This document shows positions 11,391 through 23,545 of a DNA stretch of 64,000 nt, piece by piece. A model generated the notes under the pieces. It saw only the letters and a program-made list of their open reading frames with translations, made no database searches and had not been told where the DNA came from. The stretch is taken from contig WMCF01000055.1 of assembly GCA_009792885.1 (NCBI GenBank), positions 1,051,511 through 1,115,510 on the forward strand. The letters are read 5' to 3'. The position numbers were made by a program, and so were the translations under genes. Position 1 is the stretch's first letter. The number at the start of each line of letters is the position of its first letter. This stretch comes from Eremophila alpestris peregrina. Its lineage: Eukaryota > Chordata > Aves > Passeriformes > Alaudidae.

Positions 11391-14300
11391 TGGAAAAGGG
11401 CATATCTGGCCCTAACAGTAGTAATTACCTCATGTTCTCTGAGTTTGCACTCTTTATTGTTAGCTTTCTGCAACTAACATCATGAGGAGCATGAGACCCT
11501 TAACATTTTTGTTCCTCTGTTAAGTCTGTTCATAGTTAGAAGCCTAAGAAATTTCCCTTAGCAAATCCTATAGCTAAATCACTGGGAATCACAAATTGCT
11601 TAAAATGCAGAAATCAGATGAGCTTGCTCCTTCCCACAGGTAAAGATTAGAATTTTGAGGTCCATCCTTGAAGGTGGACAAATGGAAATTTGTATTCATC
11701 TTCAGGAATACTAATAAGGAATTAAGTTTCAGAGGTTATCAGAAATTGAATTGAAAAGGCAGAACAAAGAAGTAGGCAGTCCAGATGTGCATCTGTGCTG
11801 TGCCTACACAGCCTCCCCTGCTATTTCACTGCTTTTGTCCCGGAGTCTCACGCTCCTCAGGACCACATTTAGGTTTATCATCAGCTTTGATGACTGGCAG
11901 CTAGGCTTTTGCTTTTTAGAAGATAAAAATCCTGCAGTCCCGGTGAAGTTCACAGGAGCCAGCACACACCATGGAAAAAGGGCGCTAATCTCCAGTTTCT
12001 GTCCCTGCGGGACGTGCAGCTCCCCGGCGCAGCGCTGTGGGATGTGCCGTGCCCGGCTGGCAGCCAGGGAGGGAGCAGCGCAGGAGTGGCTCGGAGCAGC
12101 AGGCGGATCTAGGGAACGAGGATTGCTTCCCTTTAAACACATGGATTTAGGGGAAGGAGAAAAGGGGGAGGGAGGCTCTGATACCCAGTCCTTTTAGTGT
12201 CTCTGAAGGCTAAGCTGGAATGTTGCTCTCTCTTAACTTCTACCACCATAGGGTGGGTACCTCCTTGTGGATGTCCATGTAGCAAAGCCTGCGGGCTCCC
12301 AAAGCCTGGGGTCTCCCAAAGCCTGGCCTTAGTTCTGGGCAGGAAGGTGCAGCTCGCCCTGCTCTCAGCAGCCCTTAGCAGCTGGTTGTAATTACACACT
12401 GCAGCTCCAGAGGAAGTTGGCTGTGGGGAGTGCGCAGTGCTTGGCTGCAGATCCGCTGCTTTTAAGGGTACAATGAGATGGAGAGAGTAAAAAACGGTGG
12501 CACAGAGTGAAGGGGAGGGTGAAAGCCTAATTATCCCCCACTTAACTAGCTGCCTTGTTAAATCATTACGTATTTCTGAAAGTCCCTTGATAGATGTAGA
12601 TCCTAAATGAAATCAGATGAAGGAAAGACCATATTCAGATGCCAGGAACTCTTGCCACAAAGGATTAAAACTTCAGAAACAAAAAAAAACCAACCCTTTA
12701 AAGCTATCTGGAAAAATATGAGGTTTTTATTTTACTACTCTCTTCCAAAAAAAAAAAAATTAGGCTTATTTTTCTCTTTTGGAAAGAAAAATTACATCGA
12801 GCTAACATATTGCAATGACTATTTTTGGTCTTACCATTTAAAATTATAGAGTTATAAATAGAGCAGTGAAAAATGCTGCTATTTTGGTTCTCACTGGGGT
12901 TCACACAAACATTTGCTTTGCTTTCTATCATTGGATTCAACCCTCCACTCTGCTGATTCTTCTTTGAATGCAGAGGATTCCTCATTTTTTGATTTTTAAA
13001 CAGCCAGATCCATCTGTATTTGAGATTTTTTTGCTGACACTTGACTTTAAGCTATCTATTGTTTTTACATCACCTCAAGATTGCCAAAAGAATTGCAAAA
13101 ATTTCAGTGAAGGAGGCTCATAGTGCTGGTTTTGCAATGGAACCCAGAATGAGGCAAATTTTGTCTGGCAGTGGACATTGTAACAAAAGCTCTGGTTATA
13201 AGTGTCAGGAAAAGATGTTTGTAATGGAAGTGGCCAGTGAATCCTAAATAACAACAGAATATATAGCTATGAAATATGTGTACCTAGAGGGGGAAAATGT
13301 TATCTTATCACGATAAAAAAGCAGTAGCTTACTCAGTGTTATTCTCAGACGTTAGAGTCAGTCATCAGCTCCCAGGTCTGTGGTGGTATCCTTCTAAATT
13401 TTGGCCACTCCAGGCAACTGTGATTTATGTTTTTAAGAGATGAAGCAGCCAAAGTGCATAGAGAATAGGTGGGTGGGCAAGGCTACCTGCTGTACAAGAT
13501 TCTGTTTAGGGGTGCAGCAGAACTGTAACTTGCATGTGTTTGGGATTTTTTTCCTTTACTCTGTTTCTCAAATGTGAAAAACTTCTTGAGGCCATCCAGG
13601 TGAGTTGTGTCTTACATCACAAAGTGTTGATTAATTACAGGTTGTCTAATCACATCAGCAGTCCTTTCAAGCAATGTCTGTGCTGAATGTGGATCCTACA
13701 TATGGCTCGGCAAGTACAGCTAGGCATGTGTCTGGGAGACAACTCAAGGTTGTTATGGCTGCTTTACTACCAGAGTACAGGAGAGGACATTAAAATTGGG
13801 ATGCTTTGGACAGGCTTCTCAGGGGAACTTTCCTGTTTGAAAGCCTTAAAGGTCTCTTGTTGAGAAATATGAAGTCATGAGTTGAGCATTTAGAGGTCTG
13901 TGATGAGAGGTGGGTTTAACCAAACTAGTGCCTAACTATTATGCCATTGCTTCTTTCTTTCTCTCACTTCATACCACAAGTATGTAAGAAAGGGTATTAT
14001 GTACCTCTAATGGACCAAAGTCTAATTTAATTTACCCAGTCAAATACACATATTTTTATGTATGTTAAAAAAGCAACTCTACAGCTTTCAGTAGAATTAC
14101 TCCAGAGCATCCCAACTCTGCAGCCCATTGTGTCTCCAGATGTTTCTTAAGGTTTTCCTAGATCCTGGCTCCTACTTACCTAAACCAAGAACTTGTTGTT
14201 ATTCCCATTTTACCAGGCATTAGGCTTCTGTGGAAAACAGAGGGAAAAGGCTGATACCAACATGAAGACAAGATTTAGTCAAGCCCTAGGAAAACTCTTG

Positions 14301-17300
14301 CACTTTATGTATCATGGGGTTACCTGCCCAGATGGGAGGGAAATAGGGGTCTGTAGCTCTTAAACCTGTGTTTATTTAGGTGAATAAATAGCCTTGTTGT
14401 TGGAGACAACTGCACCTTCAGAGCAACACAGCCTATTTTATGGCAGGAGCATAATTGTGATCTAGGTACTTATCTCAGGTATGTAGTATTATAGACAGTT
14501 TGACCCAGGAAGATCACCTTTGGTGGGGCTTTTGCCTTGAAAAATTACTATATTTAATAACATTTCCCAGACAGTTAAACATTCAAAGGTACACTTATTA
14601 GCTGATACATTGCTCAGAAAAACACCTGACACTACGAAACCTCTTTGGCACCCCAGAGCTTAAAAAGCAGATGGATTTTTTTTTTCCCAGCTTAAAATTA
14701 AAATGCTCATGGATTGAAATTTCTAGTAGAACACATTCTTAAGATCAGCTTTTAAACCTGCACAAATAGGGAGTAAATGGAAGCAGTGGCAGTTTTTAAA
14801 ATATGTAACAGTATGGATGCTGACAGAGGTTTGTAGGGTTTGGAGATGAGTTATTAATTCTTTGCATTAGGCATTAATGAAATAATTTGAAGATATGGGA
14901 GAAATTCTGCTCTTAATGGTGGGAGAAGGTAATACTAATGAAATGGTCTGAACTTATTTTATGCAATACTTCTTTTATTAACAATGTCTGTTAAAGATCT
15001 GCTGGAAGTCTGTAACACTGATTTTATAGGGAGAAAAAATTAACAAAGTTCTTTAGCAATTCTGTCTTCAGAGTAATATTATGAACTTTTAAAAGAGGGT
15101 TTATGTGGGCTACATTATTAACTGAAGCTCTGCTCAAGTTGAAATCAGGCCCATAAAACACGCTTTTCTTCAGATCATGATAGGTTTTTAACACAAATAT
15201 TTTAAATTACACAAGAGAATATACTTTCACTTTCTTTAGGATTTTTAAAGGCGATCAGATCAGGCAGAGAAATATTTCCAAACATCTATTCCCTCACAGT
15301 ATGTGACCTCTCTACCAATGTTACAGTGCAACAAAAAAATTACCAGCTTCCCTCCACTAAGCCATTACTAGAGAAAGAAAATCACCTCCAAAGTGACTGA
15401 ATTGCAACTTGTAATAAAACACCCAGTACTTTATACTGGCTTTGTCAGGGCTGAAAGGTATGTCTTTAGTTAGGAGAGAGACTGGGGGCAGACGAAAGTG
15501 GGAATGGAATCACAAAGATCATGGTCTGGAAGAAAGCTTCCTTACAGGAATTAAATACTGAGCTTAAATTAATCCCATTGTTGCCTAACTATAGGTGACG
15601 TTGTGGGGTTGTTCTTTTTCCAAACATAAAATATAAAGATTAAAGTAAAGTAATAAAACACTTTATATTTTTATCACTTAAATTTGGAGAGGCCTCAAGT
15701 TTTCCACACTTGTAGCTTTGATGATTCTTTAGGCAATTCTGCCAGTTTTAAAAGGAATATCTCACCACTGTCAGAAAATTCAGCTGTTTCATCACTGACA
15801 TGGGAGGCTGGCCTACCTCCATGGTGATTGCTGTCTAAATGACTTATGTAGTTTCTTCATGTGCTTTTTGACTGGAGAGTGATACCTCAGGCAATGAGTT
15901 ATTTGAAATCAGCCTCCAAGACAATCTGTTTGATTTTTATAAATCCTACAACACCTTTCGGCCACCCATTTTTAAATAAGACTATGGTGGGTCAGGATCT
16001 AACGTGCCTTGTGTATTTAGTCAGAGAATGGTTAAATTAGGTTTGCTGCCATTGTTCTTTTTTTTTTTTTTTTTTTTTGTAAAATTGTATTTCCTGAAGT
16101 GGTATTGAGAAAATGAAAGGTGAACTGAAAGACTGTCTTAGTTTTACAGCATAGGAGTGTGACAGGGCATTTCCTTCCTGGTGGTAGTGACACTGTCTCT
16201 TCCCAAGAGGAGACCACATTGTCCAAGAATCCAGAGAGGGAAAAAAATACACTGACACCAGCCTGACTCTGAAGTCTTGGACACACCCAAGAGGAAAGAA
16301 AACAATAAGTAAAATATTTCTACAACTGAAAAATTATTAGAGATTGTGCAAGGAGGAAGGTTGTTGTACTGTAAATTTGGTAAACAACAGGTAGAATTAT
16401 GCTGTGACACTGACAGGTTTTTACAATTGGATTTTTTTTCACTTCTATCCAAGTATGTGGTTAAAAACAGCAGCAGTTTCCTTGCTCTATATTTTCTAGA
16501 GTTTTATTTGGAGGATTCGCCACATAACAGGATGACTGAGGAGTGTTAAAAACAACCTGAAGATCTAAGATGTGGTGGGTGCTTTGGACATCCCTTTCTA
16601 AGTGTCTTTTGCTCTTTTTATTAAAGTAAACCACTTAAATAATACAGAAATAGTTGCAGCTTATATTTATGTTAAGCCAATCAATTTCTTGTGTTTCTCT
16701 ATCTTTTTTTTTTTTACTTTGGCTCTTAATTTTTTAGACAAAGCAGTGACTGAAAAGTAGAGGTGAGTTTTGCAGTATTCACACCATGGTAATGCAGAGG
16801 GCTCCAAGTTAGAATCCATATCCTTTTGAGACAGATGTTGTTTAAACAAATGTAAGGATGCAGTTCCTTCTTGACAGTGTGTATGAGAACCATCTGCATC
16901 AGGCATGTGTCTTGATTTGTGTCACTAGATGAAAGATACCACCTTTTGTCAGTCCCATTTAAACCTTGAAATGACAGTGCATCATTGTGTGGTTACTTTC
17001 AAAGAATTCTAGCTTTACAAAGTTTAGTATTTGTCAAAGAAAAGAAGAGTTGTACATAAGGAGAGAAGCTAATCACAAAGAATTTGTATGTACAGAGTCA
17101 AAAGGCTGTCCACTGCCCTTACTGAGGTAGTTCAGTGAGTGTTACCTGGGTTCATTTTGAATGGGAGGTTCCCAAAGCAGCTGACAACAGGATTATGACA
17201 GATGAAGGGTTGCCATTGATTATTCCCTCACTCTTATTTTCATCCTTTTCTAATTTTTTCCCATTCATGTGTATTTTTAGGTTTTCATTTGCATTTTTTT

Positions 17301-17796
17301 GTTGTTTGGGTCCCTCATGGAAAAAGAAGGACTTTCCATCTTCCTCACTGCCATGGGAACAGACTGATAACATTTTGATTCCAAGCAACACCCTGGAATT
17401 CATGGCAACAGGTGGGGCAGGGCTGCTGGCCTTGGCAAACTGCAGGGCGTGTTTGAGATCCAGAACTGCTAGACTCTGTGGCAGTCCTGAGAGCTCTTCT
17501 GGTGCAGAAGAGGTTGAGTTTCAGCAGCAGTCCATGGATGTGCAAACTGCCCACTCACAGCCATTTCCATGACTGCTCCATTGATGCCATGGTGGCTGCC
17601 ACATTTGGCTTACAGGAGATCCTGCCTTCTGTTCCACTTTTCATTCTCTCCATTCAAGAGTTGCACGAAGGTGCAAGGCTTCAGATCTGTGTTTGCTGCT
17701 TTGTGATTCTGACATTCAGATTTACTGATGTTTGATTTTTCAACCTGACAAAACCTCACTTTTGTTTTCTAATTCATTTTCATTCTTTCTCTACAG
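11391..17796. other. Long intergenic stretch, no gene recognised
   Basis: Mostly AT-rich. A small GC-rich patch at about 11990-12125 with a few CpGs and a 17-bp two-copy repeat near 12296-12329 interrupt it. A run of 21 T lies at 16058-16078. Frames of up to 148 codons (11751-12197) and 145 codons (17135-17572) show no family resemblance. No RNA gene or further interspersed repeat is supported. Confidence 0.5.
16058..16078 (-). repeat. Homopolymer T21 (A21 on minus)
   Basis: An uninterrupted run of 21 T. It could be the poly(A) of a minus-strand retrocopy, but the sequence to its right (the body of such a copy) shows no recognisable transcript, so a simple homopolymer is the plainer reading. 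Confidence 0.8.
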
Positions 17797-17925
17797 TAAA
17801 ATCTGCCAGTCATGGGAAATTTCGTGAATGATTCTGTGGAGGCTAACCCAAGATTGCCAAACTCATTTTCATGCATGGCTAACTGCAGAATTGAACCTCA
17901 TGCTCCAGAAGTGAAAGGTTATTGA
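17797..17925 (+). other. Candidate unannotated exon with a 37-codon ORF (weak)
   Basis: A pyrimidine-rich tract ending in 'ttctttctctacag' (AG at 17795-17796) is a good splice-acceptor match. It is followed by an ATG at 17812 and an open frame of 37 codons with a TGA at 17923-17925. The peptide starts MGNFVNDSVEA and has no match I recognise. No good donor follows, so it could only be a terminal exon, or it may be chance. There is no supporting partner exon in view. Confidence 0.15.
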
Positions 17926-18062
17926 TTTTAGATAATTTTTAAATGATGCTATAGGAGTTGATGCAGCTACCGTCAGTCTACTTTAATCCTGTTTTTTGTT
18001 GACTCTGCCCTTGCAAAGGCACTGCTTTCTGTCAGTGATTAAGAAGAGAGATAGGTTTTCAG

Positions 18063-18085
18063 TGCTGTGCTGATTCAGCACAGCA
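18063..18085. promoter_or_regulatory. 23-bp palindrome containing a MARE-like site
   Basis: Eleven-base arms flank a single central T: TGCTGTGCTGA at 18063-18073 and TCAGCACAGCA at 18075-18085. The centre (18068-18080) reads TGCTGATTCAGCA, which is the Maf recognition element TGCTGASTCAGCA at every position except the central base. Function as a Maf/bZIP site is inference. Confidence 0.4.
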
Positions 18086-19150
18086 AAGAATCAGTACATT
18101 AGCAAGCACTGTGAGGGAATTTTAAATATTGGTAGAGTACCAAACTTCTACTGTTACTATGTCTTGGAGGTGAAATTCCAGTGTAATTACTGTACCAGGC
18201 AATGTGGGAGAGGTGACAGCTCTCTGAGTCATAGAAGAGAAAAATGGAGAAACCTTGTATCCAGTTTTTGGCTTGTTAGTGTCACTGCTATAAAATTATG
18301 ATGTGCAAAATATAGGCCTATAGAGCTAGTATGCATTTTATTGGACTCTTCATTTATTAACAAAATGGCATGGACAGCTGAGTAGTAATTAACTCTGCCA
18401 TTTCAGTCTCTTTGCAGTTTATGGAATGATACTCTATAATCTTGAGGTCTCTTCTTGCTTTTTTTCCCCTATCAGCACAAAGTTAGATGCTTCCATAAAT
18501 ACAATATGCAACTTGATTAGTTTTTGTAGATCATGAGGTGGCCTTAGGCACATAAAGCTCCCTAATCTGTACATCCACCCAATAGTGTGACACTGACATA
18601 GAAATTGCAGTAGTTTGCCATTAAATATCAAGGAAACCCCACCAAAGAAAGATTTTTTTTTTTCTTAGCTGGCGATGTGCATAGCTGCACTTGGGACAAA
18701 ACTGATAAAATGGGGTTAAGGGAGTAACTGCTGAATATTCCAGCTCGAGATGGTATGTGACACAGAATTTGCCTTGGTATCAAAATATTTCTGAAAAAAC
18801 TGGATGAGTAACATAGATCAATAGGAGAAATGGGAGTCAGACAGGTGAAGTGGAAAATGAATGACTGTACATCTCACAGGACAGGAATTGAGCAAAAAAA
18901 CAAATCTATACATATAGGTATTGATTCTATACCCTAGAAAAGTTAAAAATGCTATTATTTATTTCTTGTTTTATGGAATATTATTTATGGACTATGTAAT
19001 TCTGCAAAGATAGTGCTTTAGTGGTTTTGGTAGGTAGTGCTGGATTTCTCTAGAACATGTCCCACATGAGTCATGGGAACCTCGATGAGCTCAAAGGCCC
19101 AACAATGTGAATATTGTATCACCTTATTCAGTCAGAATGCCTTGATGAGC
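18086..19150. other. Intergenic DNA, nothing recognised
   Basis: AT-rich stretch between the palindrome and the LTR. No gene, RNA or repeat that I can support. Confidence 0.5.
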
Positions 19151-19997
19151 TGTTGTGGGGGGTTAGATTTGTTTCCTTTTCTTTTTTACTTATAGAATTT
19201 CTTCCCATGAGTTGCTAGGAGACTAACTATTCAATACCTATCAGTACTGAAACAAAAGACAAAAGAAATGGCCGGAGGTGAGAAGGGAGGACCTGGCTAC
19301 ACATTTATCTCAGGAAGTTTCCCTGAGAGGGGGAAGATAACGTGAGGTTTTGGGACTAGGTAAAGGGCGGGGGCAGGGGGCAGATGGGGGTCTCTTGCTC
19401 TCGGGATTCGGGGAGAGAGGACACAGCCAGGCTGCTCTGTTTGCTTCAGAAGGAGTTTTCACTGTCACCACAGAGTCCGGTCCTTGGGAATCTACCACAT
19501 CTGCTCCTGTGCCCGGGAATTCTGAGCTCACCTCCTGCCCTGTTGGAGTGGGGCCGGCCCTGTCCCTCCACTGCCGCTTCTCCAGCCCTGCTTTGAGGCT
19601 TTTGGCTGCACTGTGACCTCACATCCCTGCCCTGCTGGGACATCCCTGCTGTTCCAGCCACTGCTGTGGAACTCCTGATCTGCCTCATCACCAGCCCGGG
19701 ATCTCCCACCATTCCAGCTTGGTGCCTCAGAGCCACCGGGATCAGACTGCCCCGGGCTTGGTGGAGCAAAGCCCCTCCAGGTTCTTGGTTCTGTTTATTA
19801 TTAATACTGTAGCTGTTTGTGTGTTTGCTTTGTTACACATATTAGTAAAGAACTGTTATTCCTACCCCCATAGCTCTGCCTGAGAGCCCCTTTAATTTCC
19901 TAAATTATAATAATCCAGAGGGAGGGAATTTGAATTCTCCATTCCAAGGGAGGCTTCAGATTTTCTCCAGCAGACACCTGTCTTTCAAACCAAGACA
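19151..19997 (+). mobile_element. Solo LTR of a passerine endogenous retrovirus
   Basis: The element begins with TGT at 19151 and ends with ACA at 19997, the usual LTR ends. Its 5' part, its GC-richer middle and especially its 3' part (pause at 'agtaaagaactgttattcct', then 'gcctgagagcccc') match an LTR type I know as abundant in zebra finch and other songbirds, probably ERVL-like; the exact family needs RepeatMasker. AGTAAA at 19844-19849 is the likely polyadenylation hexamer. No gag, pol or env sequence flanks it and no primer-binding site follows, so it is solo. The five bases on each side do not match, so no target-site duplication is visible. Confidence 0.75.
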
Positions 19998-21161
19998 GCT
20001 ATCAAATACTAAACATGCTTAGAAAGCAAACAAGTCACCTTGAAATATCTGTTGCAGGAAAATCACTCTATGCTACAACACGAATATTTGTTATAAACAG
20101 GAGAAAGAGGGACTGGAAATAAGGATGTAAACACTCATCTGGGCATGTTTACCACAGAAAATCAACTAGAATTATAATAGCCATTTCAAAGTAATGCCCC
20201 CAGTAGTTTATGAAGTTTGGGTTCCTAACAAAAAAAAGGAGATGCCAAAAAAGGTAGCAGAGTGAAATGAAGAATCACAAGTATTGTCTTTTGCCACCTC
20301 TCTGTTCTGTGGCTCATAAATGCTCTGCAAAGAGGAATGATGACACTCAGAAAGGTCTGAGAACCACACGCTAATAAATGCTAATTATTATCAGTGTGTA
20401 TTTCAGGCAAAGTCAGGAATCAGAACAGGTACAAATGAACCCTCAGTTATGTCTGGTTACATGCAGGAAAGCTAGAAGTCCTTTTGAAGTTGTCTGTTTA
20501 CCAGCCACATCTGCCTTATATATATAATTTGCACAATTATGTATAATGAATATACACACACACGTCAGCATATATATGCATAAATATCTTGCTGAATATT
20601 AAGATTGCTCTTTAAGAATGACCTAACACCCTTCGATTCCATATCTTTGGGGAGCAAGAGAGGTCAAAATGCCCACTACTGTTGTGTTCATTTCAACATG
20701 GGGAGCTATGTGAAAATGATGAAGTTTACCAAGAATGGACAAAGAATTCCACACAAGACAATTAAATCCATAAATGCAAGATGAAGACTACAGAAGGACA
20801 CCCAACAGGCAGCAAAGTGCCAATGCACACTATTTACTGAACATGCCTGAAGTATGAACAAGCAGTAGTGGCCCAACAGGAAAGAAAAATAAAGAAGATG
20901 TTCTTCCAAAAGCTAAAGACACATGCAAATGAAAAAGTAAACAAAAAAGAAAAACCAAAGTATCATAAACACTGACAGATGTAATAGTTATAAGAGTATG
21001 AGTTGGTGACCTAACTACTGAGAATCAAAAATTGGTTAATATTCTTTTTTCAATCCATCAGGAAGGAAAAATTTGTCTAAAAATGACAAGAGTATAAACT
21101 GAACTCTCAGGGAGAGCAAAATCACTGGAGAGAAGCCAAACAATTTATATGCTTTCTTTGC
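19998..21161. other. Intergenic DNA between two LTR pieces
   Basis: AT-rich sequence with a TA/CA-rich simple-repeat patch at about 20516-20590. Nothing retroviral or coding was recognised between the two oppositely oriented LTRs, so they appear to be independent insertions and not the two ends of one provirus. Confidence 0.5.
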
Positions 21162-21588
21162 TGTGGAAGATGGCTTTGATGACCCTGAGAGGATGCCAGG
21201 TGCCCACCAAGGCTGCTCTGTCACAGCCCTTCTCATCTGGATAGGGGAGAGAAAATATAACAAAAGGCTCATGAGTTAAGGATAGGGAGAAATCGCCCAT
21301 TACCATCATGGGCAAAACCTCCTCCCTGTCCTTCTGCACTGACCTTGGTATCTGCAGAGTTGTTTCTCTCACATATTTTCACTCCTCTGTGGCTGCAGTT
21401 GTTCTGAAATACATGGCCCATAGGCATTAACACCATCACTGATGAACTCAGCCTTGGGCAGTGGTGGGTCCATCTTGGAGCTGGCTCCATCAGACACAGG
21501 GAAAGCTTCTGGCAACTTGGCACAGAAGCCACCCCTGTAGACCTCCCCTTCTACCAAAACCTGGCCACACAAACCCAACACGAAGACA
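21162..21588 (-). mobile_element. Internally deleted avian LTR (minus strand)
   Basis: The plus strand reads as the reverse complement of a widespread bird LTR, with TGT at 21162 and ACA ending at 21588. Recognisable blocks include 'caggtgcccaccaaggctg', 'gagagaaaatataacaaaag', 'gcactgaccttggtatctgc', 'cagccttgggcagtggtggg' and 'gcttctggcaacttggcaca'. As I remember it, the usual element is over 1 kb because of an array of tandem GC-rich units in the middle; that array is missing here, leaving about 427 bp. Short minus-strand frames inside it are not genes. No clear target-site duplication is seen. Confidence 0.65.
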
Positions 21589-21639
21589 TCAGGGAAATTA
21601 TCCTTCCAGAGTCTTTTTTGGGGTGTTCAGGGAACTTGG

Positions 21640-23140
21640 CAGAGACTGTCTCTGAAACTGAAGTACCTGGAAGGGGTAGTGGTACAAAAGGCAGATTAAT
21701 GCAGATGAGTCTCCAGGATGTGAAGGATTTACCCATGAATTCTAAGAGAACTCAGGGATGAAATATCTACAAAAACAGCATGTAGCATGTCTCTTCACTA
21801 CTCCACAGTACCTGAAAATCAAGTGTCAAACATGATGTCCATCATTAAGAAAGGTTCAAGGGTATCCAGCAACTTAAAATTGACATCTGTTCCAGGTGAA
21901 TGACTAGATATTGGAAGAGAGAGAATAAGTATCTGCCTGAATAAATATTATCTTACCAGTGAGAGTTAATAAAGCTCTCAGAGTTCTAAAGGGGTCAGAG
22001 ATATACAAATGAGGATCGTCTGACTGATACAGTCAACTCAGACTTTTAAAATACTTCCTGCAGAACTTTTTAATTAAGGTGTTCTAGGAAAATCAAGCAA
22101 CACAAAATTGTCACTGGCATAAGAAGGAAGATGCTGGAATGGATGAGAATATGATTTAAAATATGGCAACATAAGATAGACCATCACTGGATAGAAAAAA
22201 ATGATCAATTCTTGCACAGGAGGGAGAACACAGGCAGAATTCCATACTATTCCCTATATTCTTAAATGTCCTGAAGAAGGGAAGTTATCAGCAAGGTGAC
22301 AAGGTGACAACCTCCTATTGCTAGCTATAAGAGGTTATGCAAGGCAGTAAGGATGAGGGAGACTGCATAGCCTGCAGAAAGATTAACTGTAGAAAAAACA
22401 AGGTGCAATTCAGTATAGATAGTTGTAGAGTGGCACATTTGGGGAAGAATCATCCTATCTTCACATCTTGGGTAATTTCTAAGCTGACCCAAGGGTCTTC
22501 AGGAACAAGACCTTTGCATTATAATAGACAGTTCCATGAAAGTATCACTTAGTAGTAGCAATTAAAGGGAAAAAAAAAGGGTTAGGAATAATTAAGAAGT
22601 AAATAGAGAGCAGACCAGAAAGGTTTGTTTTGTTCAAGTCTGTGCAAGTCCATATGCTACTGTAAAAATCCAGGATTCTGGTCCATTCATCTAGGACAGG
22701 ATACTCCAGAACTGAAATTAGCCGGAGATGACCAAGGATGGTCAGAGGAATACTGTGATTGCCATTACAACATGCAAGGAACCCCATCCATGGAATATCC
22801 AAGAAGCTTATCTGGAAAAACACATGACATAGTGGGAAGGTAAGAAGGGGTCTGCAGAACTAAGAGGTCTGAAGAAAAGTGGAGTGGGATTGATTTTTTT
22901 CCTGGGTCTTGGAAAGGAAGTGCATGAAGGATGTTGGAAGATAGTAAGACCTTCATTCAAAACAAACCAGAGGAACTAGTTCTTCAGACAGCCTATGTGG
23001 GCCTGTGGTGGTACTCCTCCAATTACTTTTGGGATCAAGGAATTTGTAAAGAGGCAAGGCGAGACTGGAAAAAACTTTGGAAGAGGTGCTGTAGAGTCTA
23101 CTAACTAGATAAATCACATAACCTGACTTGAAAATGTTTG
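21640..23140 (+). mobile_element. Long decayed CR1/L3-type LINE
   Basis: Many short blocks follow the order of a CR1-group ORF2 read on the plus strand. 'atcattaagaaaggttcaag' followed by 'acatctgttccaggtga' corresponds to the family segment encoding 'DFKKGSRSN...LTSVPG'. Later, 'ggcacatttggggaagaat', 'gttaggaataattaagaag' and 'caagtccatatgctactgt' correspond to the C-terminal half and the part before the end of ORF2. Stops and indels break every frame, so it is a fossil. The 5' limit is uncertain because the LTR piece ends just before it; the LTR may have inserted into this LINE. Confidence 0.5.
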
Positions 23141-23354
23141 AAGGTTGGGAGGCAGTGTGTCCTTACAATGTTCTGTTTTTTCCTGAGTGTCCACTCCTGT
23201 GGCTACGGAGGGAGATGGACCTGTGATCTTAACCAGTAAGTTCATATATAGCCTTCTCATTGTACACCAAAGTCAGAATTAAATAAATGAAGTTATTAAC
23301 ATAAATATATTTATGGCTTTCAAGGTCCCTAAGTAAATGTAATTTTATGAGAAT

Positions 23355-23545
23355 TTAGGACCAGAAGGAACTTACAGAACCTAATTCACCACTTTGTTCC
23401 ATGGCAAAATCAACTACATTGGTGTCCTTCGTGACAGATTTATCTAACCAGTTCCTAAAGGTTTCAGTGATGGAGAGACTCAATGGCCTCTTAAGTAATC
23501 TATGTAAGTCTCACTGTTCATACTATGAGAGGGATTTTTTACTTG
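23355..23545 (-). mobile_element. Old CR1-type fragment (3' end)
   Basis: The plus strand has 'ggaccagaaggaacttacag', 'gtgacagatttatctaacca', 'gttcctaaaggtttcagtga' and 'tggagagactcaatggcctc', which read as the reverse complement of an old CR1 3' end. Substitutions are many and no coding part remains. It lies in opposite orientation to the adjacent LINE remnant at 21640-23140. Confidence 0.55.

Noticed and set aside
16058..16286. Possible minus-strand retrocopy ending in A21
   Set aside because: The adjacent sequence shows no transcript I recognise and no target-site duplication. Processed pseudogenes are rare in birds.
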